Part shown: positions 22,672-28,578 of the stretch, piece by piece
Position numbering within the stretch: position 1 is the first letter of the stretch
Layout: the number at the start of each line of letters is the position of its first letter
Assembly: GCA_000431775.1 (NCBI GenBank)
Contig: FR888234.1
Coordinates: 30,883-59,460 of the forward strand
Source of the DNA: Clostridium sp. CAG:413
GTDB lineage: Bacteria > Bacillota > Clostridia > Oscillospirales > Acutalibacteraceae
Direction of reading: 5' to 3'
DNA: 28,578 nucleotides
The notes under the pieces: generated by a model
What the model was told of the DNA's origin: nothing
What the model saw: the letters and a program-made list of their open reading frames with translations, nothing else
Database searches by the model: none
Position numbers and translations under genes: made by a program

Positions 22672-25600
22672 TCAGTCAGCCTTGGGGGCATAGAGATCCT
22701 TGAGGCGGAGCAGGTGCTCATATCTCTCAACCGAGGTCTCCTCCGCGAGGGTGAAGAGCTTCTCGGCTCTCTCGGGGAAGGAGCGGGTGAGTGATGAGTA
22801 ACGTGCTTCGTTCATGATGAAGTCTCTGTAGCTCGCGGTGGCGGGCTTGCTGTCGATGGTGAAGGGATTCTCGCCCTTTGCCTTGAGCGCGGGGTTGAAG
22901 CGGAACATATTCCAGTAGCCGCTGTCAACAGCCTTCTTCATCTCGTTCTGGCAGTTGGTCATGCCGCCCTTGATGGAGTGCATCTCGCAGGGTGCGTAAG
23001 CGATGACGATCGACGGGCCGTGATAAGCCTCAGCCTCGGTCAAAGCCTTGATGGTCTGGTTCATGTTGGCGCCCATGGCGATCTGAGCAACATAGACATA
23101 GCCGTAGCTCATTGCGATCTCGGCAAGGCTCTTCTTGGCAACTGCCTTACCTGCTGCTGCAAACTGTGCGACCTGGCCGATGTTGGAAGCCTTGGAAGCC
23201 TGTCCGCCGGTGTTGGAGTAAACCTCGGTATCGAATACCATGATGTTGACATCTTCGCCGGAAGCAAGGACATGGTCAACGCCGCCGAAGCCGATATCGT
23301 ATGCCCAGCCGTCGCCGCCGAAGATCCATACGGACTTCTTGGCAAGGTACTCTTTATTTTCAAGGATAGACTTGCAGGTGTCGCAGTCAACGCCTTCAAG
23401 AGCAGCGACAAGAGCCTTGGTGGCTGCGCCGTTTGCCTCGCCGTCGTTGACGGTGTCAAGGTATACCTTAGCGGCAGCCTTGAGCTCCTCGGGGGCGCAC
23501 TCTGCCTCGGAGACGGTCTTGACCTTGGCTATCAGGCTGTTGCGGATAGCGTTCTGGCCGAGATACATGCCGAAGCCGTGCTCTGCGTTATCCTCGAAGA
23601 GGGAGTTTGCCCATGCGGGGCCGTGGCCGTTCTTGTCGGTGGTGTAGGGTGAAGTTGCTGCGGGGCCGCCCCAAATGGAGGAGCATCCGGTAGCGTTGGA
23701 GATATACATTCTGTCGCCGAAGAGCTGGGTGATAAGGCGAGCATATGAAGTCTCGGCGCAGCCGGCGCAGGAGCCGGAGAACTCAAGCAGCGGAGTCTTG
23801 AACTGGCTGCCGATAACGGTGTTGTCAGCGAGGTCTTCCTTAACTGAGACGTTCTCGACCATGTAGTCGAATACGGGCTGCATAGCGTCCTGGCTCTCTC
23901 TGGGAACCATCTTGAGGGAGTTGGTCTTACAAACGCCGATACAAACGCCGCATCCCATACAATCGAGGGGAGAAACAGCGAGGGTGTACTTGTAAACGCC
24001 CTTGCCCTTGCCCTTCTTGTCAACGATGATAGCGTTGGCGGGGGCGTTGGCAGCCTCTTCCTCGGTCAGAGCATAAGGTCTGATGGTGGCGTGCGGGCAG
24101 ACATAGGAGCACTGGTTACACTGAGCGCAGGTTGCGCCGTCCCACTCGGGAACCATGACTGCAACGCCTCTCTTCTCGAAGGCTGATGCGCCCTGCTCGA
24201 AGGTGCCGTCTGCATGGTCAACGAATGCGGATACGGGCAGCGAATCGCCGTTCATGAGACCGACCGGCTTCATGATGCTGTCAACCATCTTAACGAGCTT
24301 TGCGGGGCCGTTCTCGGTGACGGATACGGGGGCGTCAACTGCGTCTGCCCAGTCGGCGGGAACGTCGATCTTGACATATGCGGTAGCGCCGGCGTCGATA
24401 GCCTTCTCGTTCATCTCGACTATCTCTTTGCCCTTCTTCATGAACTTCTGGGCCTTCTCCTTCATGTAGCCGATAGCCTCAGCCTCGGGCAGAACCTTGG
24501 AGAGTGAGAAGAATGCTGACTGAAGGACGGTATTGGTACGCTTGCCGAGGCCGATCTTGGCGGCAAGGTCGATAGCGTTAACGGTGTAGAGCTGGATGTT
24601 GTTCTTTGCGATGTAGCGCTTTGCCTCTGCGGGCATCTTTGCGCTCAGCTCGTCGGCATCCCACTGGCAGTTGATGAGGAATACGCCACCGGGCTTAACA
24701 TCGTTGACCATCTTGTAGCCTTTCTCAACATAGGAGGGGTTGTGGCAGGCAACGAAGTCAGCCTTGTTGATATAGTAGGGGCTCTTTATCGGGCTGTCGC
24801 CGAAACGAAGATGGGAGATGGTGATACCGCCGGTCTTCTTGGAGTCATACTGGAAGTAAGCCTGAACGTATTTGTCGGTGTGGTCGCCGATGATCTTGAT
24901 GGAGTCCTTATTTGCGCCGACGGTGCCGTCGCCGCCGAGGCCCCAGAACTTGCACTCGATGGTGCCTTCGGCTGCGGTGTTGGGAGCTTCCTTCTCTTCG
25001 AGTGAGAGATAGGTAACATCGTCGTTGATGCCGAGGGTGAAGTGAGCCTTGGGAGCGTCCTTGGCAAGCTCGTCATAAACTGCGAATACGCTTGCGGGCG
25101 GAGTATCCTTTGAACCGAGACCGTAACGGCCGCCGATGACCTTGATATCGCTTCTGCCGGTAGCTGCGAGAGCTGCGACAACGTCAAGGAACAGGGGCTC
25201 GCCGAGTGAGCCGGGCTCTTTGGTCCTGTCAAGAACAGCGAGCTTCTTGCAGGTCGCGGGGATAGCTTCAACGAGCTTCTCAGCGGAGAACGGTCTGTAA
25301 AGGCGAACCTTGACAAGGCCGACCTTCTCGCCCTTAGCGGTGAGGTAGTCGATAACTTCCTCTGCAACGTCGCAGATGGAGCCCATTGCTACGATGACAT
25401 TCTCAGCGTCGGGAGCGCCGTAGTAGTTGAAGAGCTTGTAGTCAGTGCCGAGCTTGGCGTTGACCTTGTTCATGTATTCCTCAACGACTGCGGGCAGAGC
25501 GTCGTAGTAGGAGTTGCAAGCCTCACGATGCTGGAAGAAGATATCGCCGTTCTCGTGAGAGCCGCGCATTACGGGGCGCTCGGGGTTGAGAGCTCTCTTG

Positions 25601-26211
25601 CGGAAAGCCTCAACAGCGTCCATATCGCACATTTCCTTGAGATCCTCATAGTCCCAGATCTGGATCTTCTGGATCTCGTGAGAGGTGCGGAAGCCGTCGA
25701 AGAAGTTGATGAAGGGAACTCTGCCCTTGATCGCTGCAAGGTGAGCAACAGCGCCGAGATCCATAACTTCCTGCGGGTTGGTCTCTGCAAGCATTGCAAA
25801 GCCGGTCTGACGGCAGGCGTAAACATCGGAATGATCGCCGAAAATGTTAAGTGCGTGGGAAGCAACGCAGCGAGCCGATACATGGAAAACGCTGGGGAGA
25901 AGCTCACCGGCGATCTTATACATATTGGGTATCATGAGCAGAAGGCCCTGGGATGCAGTGTAAGTAGTGGTGAGAGCACCGGCTGCGAGCGAACCGTGAA
26001 CGGTGCCGGCTGCGCCTGCCTCCGACTGCATCTCGGCAACCTTAACGGTGGTGCCGAAGATATTCTTGAGACCCTGCGCCGACCACTGGTCAACGTAGTC
26101 TGCCATGGGGCTGGACGGAGTTATCGGGTAGATACCGGCAACTTCCGTGAACGCATAGGACACATATGCCGCAGCGTTGTTACCGTCCATGGTCTTCATT
26201 TTTCTTGCCAT
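22672..26211 (-). CDS. nifJ: Pyruvate:ferredoxin (flavodoxin) oxidoreductase, single-chain
   Basis: Protein of 1179 residues, the full length of one-chain PFOR. It converts pyruvate and CoA to acetyl-CoA and CO2, reducing ferredoxin, the central step of pyruvate fermentation in anaerobes. The order is: N-terminal pyrimidine-binding domain (AAAYVSYAFTEVAGIYPIT), transketolase-like C domain, gamma domain with GGDGTVGANKDSIKIIG, and a two-cluster ferredoxin domain at about 690-770 (CAQCNQCSYVCP and CMGCGVCIGVC). The C-terminal thiamine diphosphate domain follows, with GCAETSYARLI, ISNATGCSSIWGG and FGGDGWAYDIGFGG, then DTEVYSNTGGQASKAS. AGGAGG lies 8 nt before the ATG at 26211, which gives the expected MARKMKTMDGNNAAAY N terminus. 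Codon use is strongly biased, as expected for a highly expressed gene. It is monocistronic. Confidence 0.97.
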   Translation of the reverse strand: MARKMKTMDGNNAAAYVSYAFTEVAGIYPITPSSPMADYVDQWSAQGLKNIFGTTVKVAEMQSEAGAAGTVHGSLAAGALTTTYTASQGLLLMIPNMYKIAGELLPSVFHVSARCVASHALNIFGDHSDVYACRQTGFAMLAETNPQEVMDLGAVAHLAAIKGRVPFINFFDGFRTSHEIQKIQIWDYEDLKEMCDMDAVEAFRKRALNPERPVMRGSHENGDIFFQHREACNSYYDALPAVVEEYMNKVNAKLGTDYKLFNYYGAPDAENVIVAMGSICDVAEEVIDYLTAKGEKVGLVKVRLYRPFSAEKLVEAIPATCKKLAVLDRTKEPGSLGEPLFLDVVAALAATGRSDIKVIGGRYGLGSKDTPPASVFAVYDELAKDAPKAHFTLGINDDVTYLSLEEKEAPNTAAEGTIECKFWGLGGDGTVGANKDSIKIIGDHTDKYVQAYFQYDSKKTGGITISHLRFGDSPIKSPYYINKADFVACHNPSYVEKGYKMVNDVKPGGVFLINCQWDADELSAKMPAEAKRYIAKNNIQLYTVNAIDLAAKIGLGKRTNTVLQSAFFSLSKVLPEAEAIGYMKEKAQKFMKKGKEIVEMNEKAIDAGATAYVKIDVPADWADAVDAPVSVTENGPAKLVKMVDSIMKPVGLMNGDSLPVSAFVDHADGTFEQGASAFEKRGVAVMVPEWDGATCAQCNQCSYVCPHATIRPYALTEEEAANAPANAIIVDKKGKGKGVYKYTLAVSPLDCMGCGVCIGVCKTNSLKMVPRESQDAMQPVFDYMVENVSVKEDLADNTVIGSQFKTPLLEFSGSCAGCAETSYARLITQLFGDRMYISNATGCSSIWGGPAATSPYTTDKNGHGPAWANSLFEDNAEHGFGMYLGQNAIRNSLIAKVKTVSEAECAPEELKAAAKVYLDTVNDGEANGAATKALVAALEGVDCDTCKSILENKEYLAKKSVWIFGGDGWAYDIGFGGVDHVLASGEDVNIMVFDTEVYSNTGGQASKASNIGQVAQFAAAGKAVAKKSLAEIAMSYGYVYVAQIAMGANMNQTIKALTEAEAYHGPSIVIAYAPCEMHSIKGGMTNCQNEMKKAVDSGYWNMFRFNPALKAKGENPFTIDSKPATASYRDFIMNEARYSSLTRSFPERAEKLFTLAEETSVERYEHLLRLKDLYAPKAD

Positions 26212-26271
26212 AGTCTTTTTCCTCCTAAAATAGTGTGCTGAGTAAAAAAGTGATAAAATACACCACTGCAT

Positions 26272-26300
26272 ATATTAACACTTTTCTTTTTATTTGTAAA
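26272..26300 (-). promoter_or_regulatory. Promoter of nifJ, overlapping a direct repeat
   Basis: On the minus strand TTTACA (26295-26300) and TAATAT (26272-26277) with a 17-bp spacer. The -35 box lies inside one copy of a 13-bp perfect direct repeat (plus strand TTTTATTTGTAAA at 26288-26300 and 26336-26348, 48 bp apart), a possible activator or repressor site. Confidence 0.65.
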
Positions 26301-26708
26301 CCTATAATTAATCCAAAATGAAGAAGAATTTTGCATTTTATTTGTAAAATTAATCAGAAATCATCATATTTGACCGTTCCGGAGCACGAAAAACGCAGAA
26401 TCCCGTCGTAAATTGCCGTATAAGCTACTGAGACTCAATAAAATGTTTTGAGACGTGAGTTTTGGTAATTTCAAGCGAGCGCAAATGCTGTTGTCTTTCC
26501 TTTATCTATGAATAACGGAATTACACACAAAAAGCACTTTTTGCCCAAAATTTATTCACGCTGTATCCGTAAAATCCGAAATCCACGCACTTTAAAGGCT
26601 CCCTTGTGTAACGGAAGGCAAAAGAAGCCGCAATCTTTCAGCGACATTGTAGGGAACGGCGTCCTCTGTCAAGAGTAACATGGCATACAAAAGTGCAAGC
26701 AAACGTAA

Positions 26709-26749
26709 ATTGAACACCGTTAGGGGCGAACTGTGTTCGCCCGCCTAAA
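26709..26749. repeat. Dispersed repeat module C, copy 2
   Basis: 41-bp copy of 9452-9492 with two mismatches, in the same orientation, again with the inner palindrome GGGCGAAC...GTTCGCCC. Followed after 25 bp by module D. Confidence 0.85.
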
Positions 26750-26773
26750 TCTGCACGATGCCGCAGCATTAAA

Positions 26774-26830
26774 CTGTTGCCCGACTCTTAGGCTCCCTCT
26801 CGAGGGAGCTGTCCGTAGGACTGAGGGAGT
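26774..26830 (-). repeat. Palindromic repeat module D, copy 2
   Basis: 57-bp unit, on the minus strand beginning ACTCCCTCAGTCCTACGGAC and containing CTCCCTC-GA-GAGGGAG. It matches 28117-28173 at 53 of 57 positions in inverted orientation. Confidence 0.85.
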
Positions 26831-27057
26831 TTTTGCTTGAAAGCAAGTATTCCACCTGCGGCGCAAGTTCGTAGGATCAAACCGAGAAAGACCGAAATGC
26901 AATCAAAATATTTATCTTCACGATTCTTCTGCCCTTGCTTAATAAATATCGCACTCCCGCTGACCACCAACAGCGTTCAAAATCATAAATAATGCCGATC
27001 GTTTGCCCGGCACTTGTGCAGCCGCCGCCGAAATTTCAAAATTTTTTGAAATAGGTA

Positions 27058-27086
27058 TTGATTTTTGCCGCGGAATGTGTTACTAT
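27058..27086 (+). promoter_or_regulatory. Promoter for tRNA-Arg
   Basis: TTGATT (27058-27063) and TACTAT (27081-27086) with a 17-bp spacer, ending 28 nt before the tRNA. Confidence 0.7.
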
Positions 27087-27114
27087 ACTTTGGCAATCAG
27101 GAATGATTGCATAT

Positions 27115-27191
27115 GCGCTGCTAGCTCAGCTGGATAGAGTGTTTGGCTACGAACCAAAAGGTCAGGGGTTCGAGTCCCTTGCAGCGCGCCA
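27115..27191 (+). tRNA. tRNA-Arg (anticodon ACG)
   Basis: Acceptor stem GCGCTGC with GCAGCGC, D-arm GCTCAGCTGGATAGAGT, anticodon stem TTTGG/CCAAA with loop CTACGAA, giving ACG. The T-arm contains GGGGTTCGAGTCCC, the discriminator is G and CCA is encoded at 27189-27191. The wobble A is expected to become inosine and read CGN codons. Confidence 0.96.
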
Positions 27192-27231
27192 ACCGCAATT
27201 CCTTGTAAATCAAGGGGTTGCGGTCTTTTTT
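27192..27231 (+). terminator. Terminator of tRNA-Arg
   Basis: ACCGCAA (27192-27198) pairs with TTGCGGT (27218-27224); the inner CCTTG/CAAGG pairs too; CTTTTTT follows. It begins immediately after the CCA end. Confidence 0.9.
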
Positions 27232-27260
27232 ATACTCGGTTTTTCCGCCGAAAAAACGCG

Positions 27261-27281
27261 TTTTTCTAACAAATTTCTAAC
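27261..27281 (+). repeat. TTTCTAAC double iteron, copy 1
   Basis: TTTCTAAC at 27263-27270 and again at 27274-27281, an 11-bp period. The 21-bp unit recurs at 27471-27491 with one mismatch. Confidence 0.75.
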
Positions 27282-27470
27282 ATTCATTTTTAACTCGCCG
27301 GTAAATGGGACTCGAACCCTGAGAGGGTGAGCGACGTTAAGAAAACAGTCCGGCGGACTTTATTGTAACCGCTGATTAGTCGCCGTCACGCTTCTCGGCG
27401 GCTGCTTTCCCGCCGCTTAACGCCCGAGTTGAGGCCTTTTTTATGTTTTGTTTTCCTGCCTAAATAATTG

Positions 27471-27491
27471 TTTTTCTAACAGATTTCTAAC
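27471..27491 (+). repeat. TTTCTAAC double iteron, copy 2
   Basis: Second direct copy of the 21-bp unit, 210 bp downstream of the first, differing only by A to G in the spacer between its two TTTCTAAC boxes. Confidence 0.75.
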
Positions 27492-27541
27492 GATACGGCG
27501 GATTCGGCCGTTAAAAATGTATGACGGGCTTAAAATTTCAC

Positions 27542-27570
27542 TTGCATTTTTGGACTGTGAGGAGTATAAT
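27542..27570 (+). promoter_or_regulatory. Promoter of the small zinc-ribbon gene
   Basis: TTGCAT (27542-27547) and a perfect TATAAT (27565-27570) with a 17-bp spacer. The predicted transcript start lies about 32 nt before the start codon. Confidence 0.75.
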
Positions 27571-27608
27571 TTCTATGTAAGAAACAAAGCAGATATAGGG
27601 GTGAAGAA

Positions 27609-27803
27609 ATGAGTAAGGCACATTGGATCGAGCACTCGCATTTATTTAGGGCGGACGAATACGAATGCTCCGTTTGCGGGTCGGTATATGACAAGCCGTA
27701 TGCCGTTTGCCCGCATTGCAACTCTCAGATGGGCGGTTCAAAATATGACCCTGATTGGGTCGACGAAATGGCCGGATATGATGAAATATTCGGCGACGAT
27801 TGA
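27609..27803 (+). CDS. Small zinc-ribbon protein (64 residues)
   Basis: Complete small gene with a promoter (27542-27570), AGGGGTGA 5 nt before the ATG, and a terminator. The protein starts MSKAHWIEHSHLF and has a rubredoxin-like zinc ribbon: ECSVCGSVYDKPYAVCPHCN, with C-x2-C and C-x2-C pairs about 14 residues apart. An acidic C-terminal part DPDWVDEMAGYDEIFGDD follows. Such short ribbons occur in Clostridia phages and integrative elements as well as in chromosomes; their function is unknown. It lies between the phased iterons and a hairpin related to the tRNA-Arg terminator, and the whole cassette is bracketed by inverted copies of repeat D, which may point to acquired DNA. Confidence 0.85.
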   Translation: MSKAHWIEHSHLFRADEYECSVCGSVYDKPYAVCPHCNSQMGGSKYDPDWVDEMAGYDEIFGDD

Positions 27804-27823
27804 ATGCGAACAACATGATTCTG

Positions 27824-27864
27824 AAAGCCGCAGTTCCTTGCGTATCAAGGACTGCGGCTTTGCT
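27824..27864 (+). terminator. Terminator of the small zinc-ribbon gene
   Basis: AAAGCCGCAGT (27824-27834) pairs with ACTGCGGCTTT (27851-27861), with inner CCTTG/CAAGG. It ends in TTTGCT, a short T-run. The inner core is nearly the same as in the tRNA-Arg terminator. Confidence 0.85.
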
Positions 27865-28027
27865 GGCTTTATATGCTTTTTGCTTTAAGTGCGGTTTTTT
27901 CCATGACAAAAATGACAAACGAAATCTTGGCGAAATTCGGCAAAATCGTCTCTCCCTCAGCCGCTATGCGACAGTTTCTTTAAGGTGTTGGCAACAGTTT
28001 AATGCCGAGATAATGTGCTTACCGCCT

Positions 28028-28050
28028 GCGGCACACCTCATCCGTCTCGC
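28028..28050 (+). repeat. Dispersed repeat module E, copy 2
   Basis: 23-bp perfect match to 9668-9690 in inverted orientation. It is followed by a perfect hairpin CCTTCTCC-TCAA-GGAGAAGG (28061-28080). Confidence 0.8.
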
Positions 28051-28116
28051 AAGCTCGACACCTTCTCCTCAAGGAGAAGGCGAAGGTGGCTGCGGGCTTT
28101 GTACTTTTTAAGAAAT

Positions 28117-28173
28117 ACTCCCTCAGTCCTACGGACAGCTCCCTCAGGAGGGAGCCTAAGAGGCGGGCAACGG
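28117..28173 (+). repeat. Palindromic repeat module D, copy 3
   Basis: 57-bp unit beginning ACTCCCTCAGTCCTACGGAC, with the inner hairpin GCTCCCTC-AG-GAGGGAGC. 53 of 57 positions match copy 2 in inverted orientation. Confidence 0.85.
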
Positions 28174-28267
28174 TTTGTTGTTGAACTATTCAGCAACTTC
28201 CCGCAGGCAAATCCATAAGAAAAAATTTTCTCTGCGGCGGAGGAAATTTTCCCTGCGAATTAATAAT

Positions 28268-28297
28268 TTGTTCTTTTATTTTGCCGTAGAATATGAT
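28268..28297 (+). promoter_or_regulatory. Probable promoter of the SPFH-domain gene
   Basis: TTGTTC (28268-28273) and TATGAT (28292-28297) with an 18-bp spacer. The -35 box is weak. Confidence 0.5.
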
Positions 28298-28372
28298 AAA
28301 ATGACAATGTAACGGGCGAGGAGGCCCTGCCGGCTGCAAAAGCCGAAAAAAAACAGCAAAGGAGAGACTGAT

Positions 28373-28578
28373 ATGGGACTCATAAAAGCAGGAATCGGAG
28401 CATTGGGCGGCACTTTGGCTGACCAGTGGAAGGAATTCTTCTACTGCGAATCAATGCCTAAAGAGGTGCTCGTCACCAAGGGACAAAAGCGGGTGAGTGG
28501 CCGTTCCTCCAACACCAAGGGCAACGACAACATAATCTCCAACGGCTCTGGTATCGCCGTTGCGGACGGTCAGTGCAT
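28373..28578 (+). CDS. SPFH-domain protein, virion-core-like family, N-terminal part (truncated by window edge)
   Basis: First 68 residues of a gene running off the right edge. AAGGAGAG lies about 8 nt before the ATG. The sequence starts MGLIKAGIGALGGTLADQWK and continues with EFFYCESMPKEVLVTKG, GRSSNTKGNDNIISNGSGI and AVADGQC. This is the conserved opening of a Firmicute SPFH-domain family (YdjI-type, often annotated 'virion core protein'), which usually continues with the SPFH/band-7 domain and a C-terminal zinc ribbon. Family members are thought to work at membranes, possibly in stress responses; the exact role is unknown. The assignment rests on recalled family sequence. Confidence 0.85.
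   Translation, partial: MGLIKAGIGALGGTLADQWKEFFYCESMPKEVLVTKGQKRVSGRSSNTKGNDNIISNGSGIAVADGQC

Larger units (their letters stand above)
26301..27057. other. Gene-free interval upstream of nifJ and tRNA-Arg
   Basis: About 760 nt without a supportable gene. It holds the second nifJ promoter repeat (26336-26348), module A-like repeat (26597-26619), module C copy 2 (26709-26749), module D copy 2 (26774-26830), and a small palindrome ATTTCAAA-ATTT-TTTGAAAT at 27033-27052 just before the tRNA-Arg promoter. Short open frames here lack ribosome binding sites. Confidence 0.65.
27232..27541. other. Gene-free interval with phased TTTCTAAC iterons
   Basis: About 310 nt. Two 21-bp repeats (27261-27281 and 27471-27491) enclose a T-arm-like GGGACTCGAACCC (27307-27319), a small AGTCC-GGC-GGACT hairpin followed by TTATT, and a GC-rich stretch with CGGCGG and CCGCCG. 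No gene supported. Confidence 0.55.
27804..28372. other. Gene-free interval before the SPFH gene
   Basis: About 570 nt containing the terminator at 27824-27864, a decayed module D relative at about 27952-28005, module E copy 2, a GGAGAAGG hairpin, module D copy 3 and the SPFH promoter. No gene supported. Confidence 0.65.

Noticed and set aside
27307..27319. T-arm-like GGGACTCGAACCC on the minus strand as a second tRNA
   Set aside because: Only the T-arm core is present; no acceptor, D or anticodon stems can be drawn. Kept only as part of the iteron observation.
27261..27491. Direct repeats as a small CRISPR array
   Set aside because: Only two 21-bp copies with a 190-bp gap and no cas genes.

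Overview
The window looks like a chromosomal segment of an anaerobic Clostridia-type Firmicute, probably a gut Oscillospiraceae/Ruminococcaceae-like bacterium. The reasons are AGGAGG-type ribosome binding sites, SigA-like promoters (TTGACA / 17 bp / TATAAT), lipobox lipoproteins, the AddAB recombination nuclease, a one-chain pyruvate:ferredoxin oxidoreductase, and T-tailed hairpin terminators. The taxon is inferred from content, not measured.

Layout. 1-2503 (minus): an operon reading yibE/F-like membrane protein -> class II aldolase (iolJ-like) -> iolC (cut by the window edge), which places myo-inositol catabolism here. 2756-3455 (minus): a small P-loop kinase behind tRNA-Thr(CGU). 3683-6462 (plus): a lipoprotein followed 5 nt later by a short-chain dehydrogenase, then a zinc-ribbon membrane protein with its own promoter. 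6586-8998 (minus): a complete polar amino acid ABC importer (binding protein, permease, ATPase). 9000-9885: gene-free, filled with short dispersed palindromic repeats. 9886-10620 (plus): a lipoprotein. 10673-17563 (minus): addB-addA, with addA split by a -1 frameshift. 17856-19294 (plus): a CNNM/CorC-type transporter gene split by a 20-bp imperfect tandem duplication. 19369-20784 (plus): a GH20 hexosaminidase without signal peptide. 21021-22589 (plus): a fusion of an XRE DNA-binding domain, one membrane helix and a family I.5-like lipase. 22672-26211 (minus): nifJ. 26212-28372: an accessory-looking, mostly non-coding stretch with repeats, tRNA-Arg(ACG), phased TTTCTAAC iterons and a 64-aa zinc-ribbon gene. 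28373-end: the start of an SPFH-domain protein.

Most genes are ordinary housekeeping or uptake functions. The most unusual object is the XRE-membrane-lipase fusion at 21021-22589, with a strong promoter and a perfect 10+10 bp inverted repeat in its leader. It reads as a one-protein transmembrane regulator whose outer domain keeps the lipase catalytic and zinc residues. The second area of interest is the set of repeats shared by the three intergenic islands (9.3-9.7 kb, 26.6-26.8 kb, 27.95-28.2 kb), including an inverted pair that brackets the tRNA-Arg / zinc-ribbon cassette. Two genes (addA and the CNNM transporter) carry frameshifts that are either assembly errors or real breaks.
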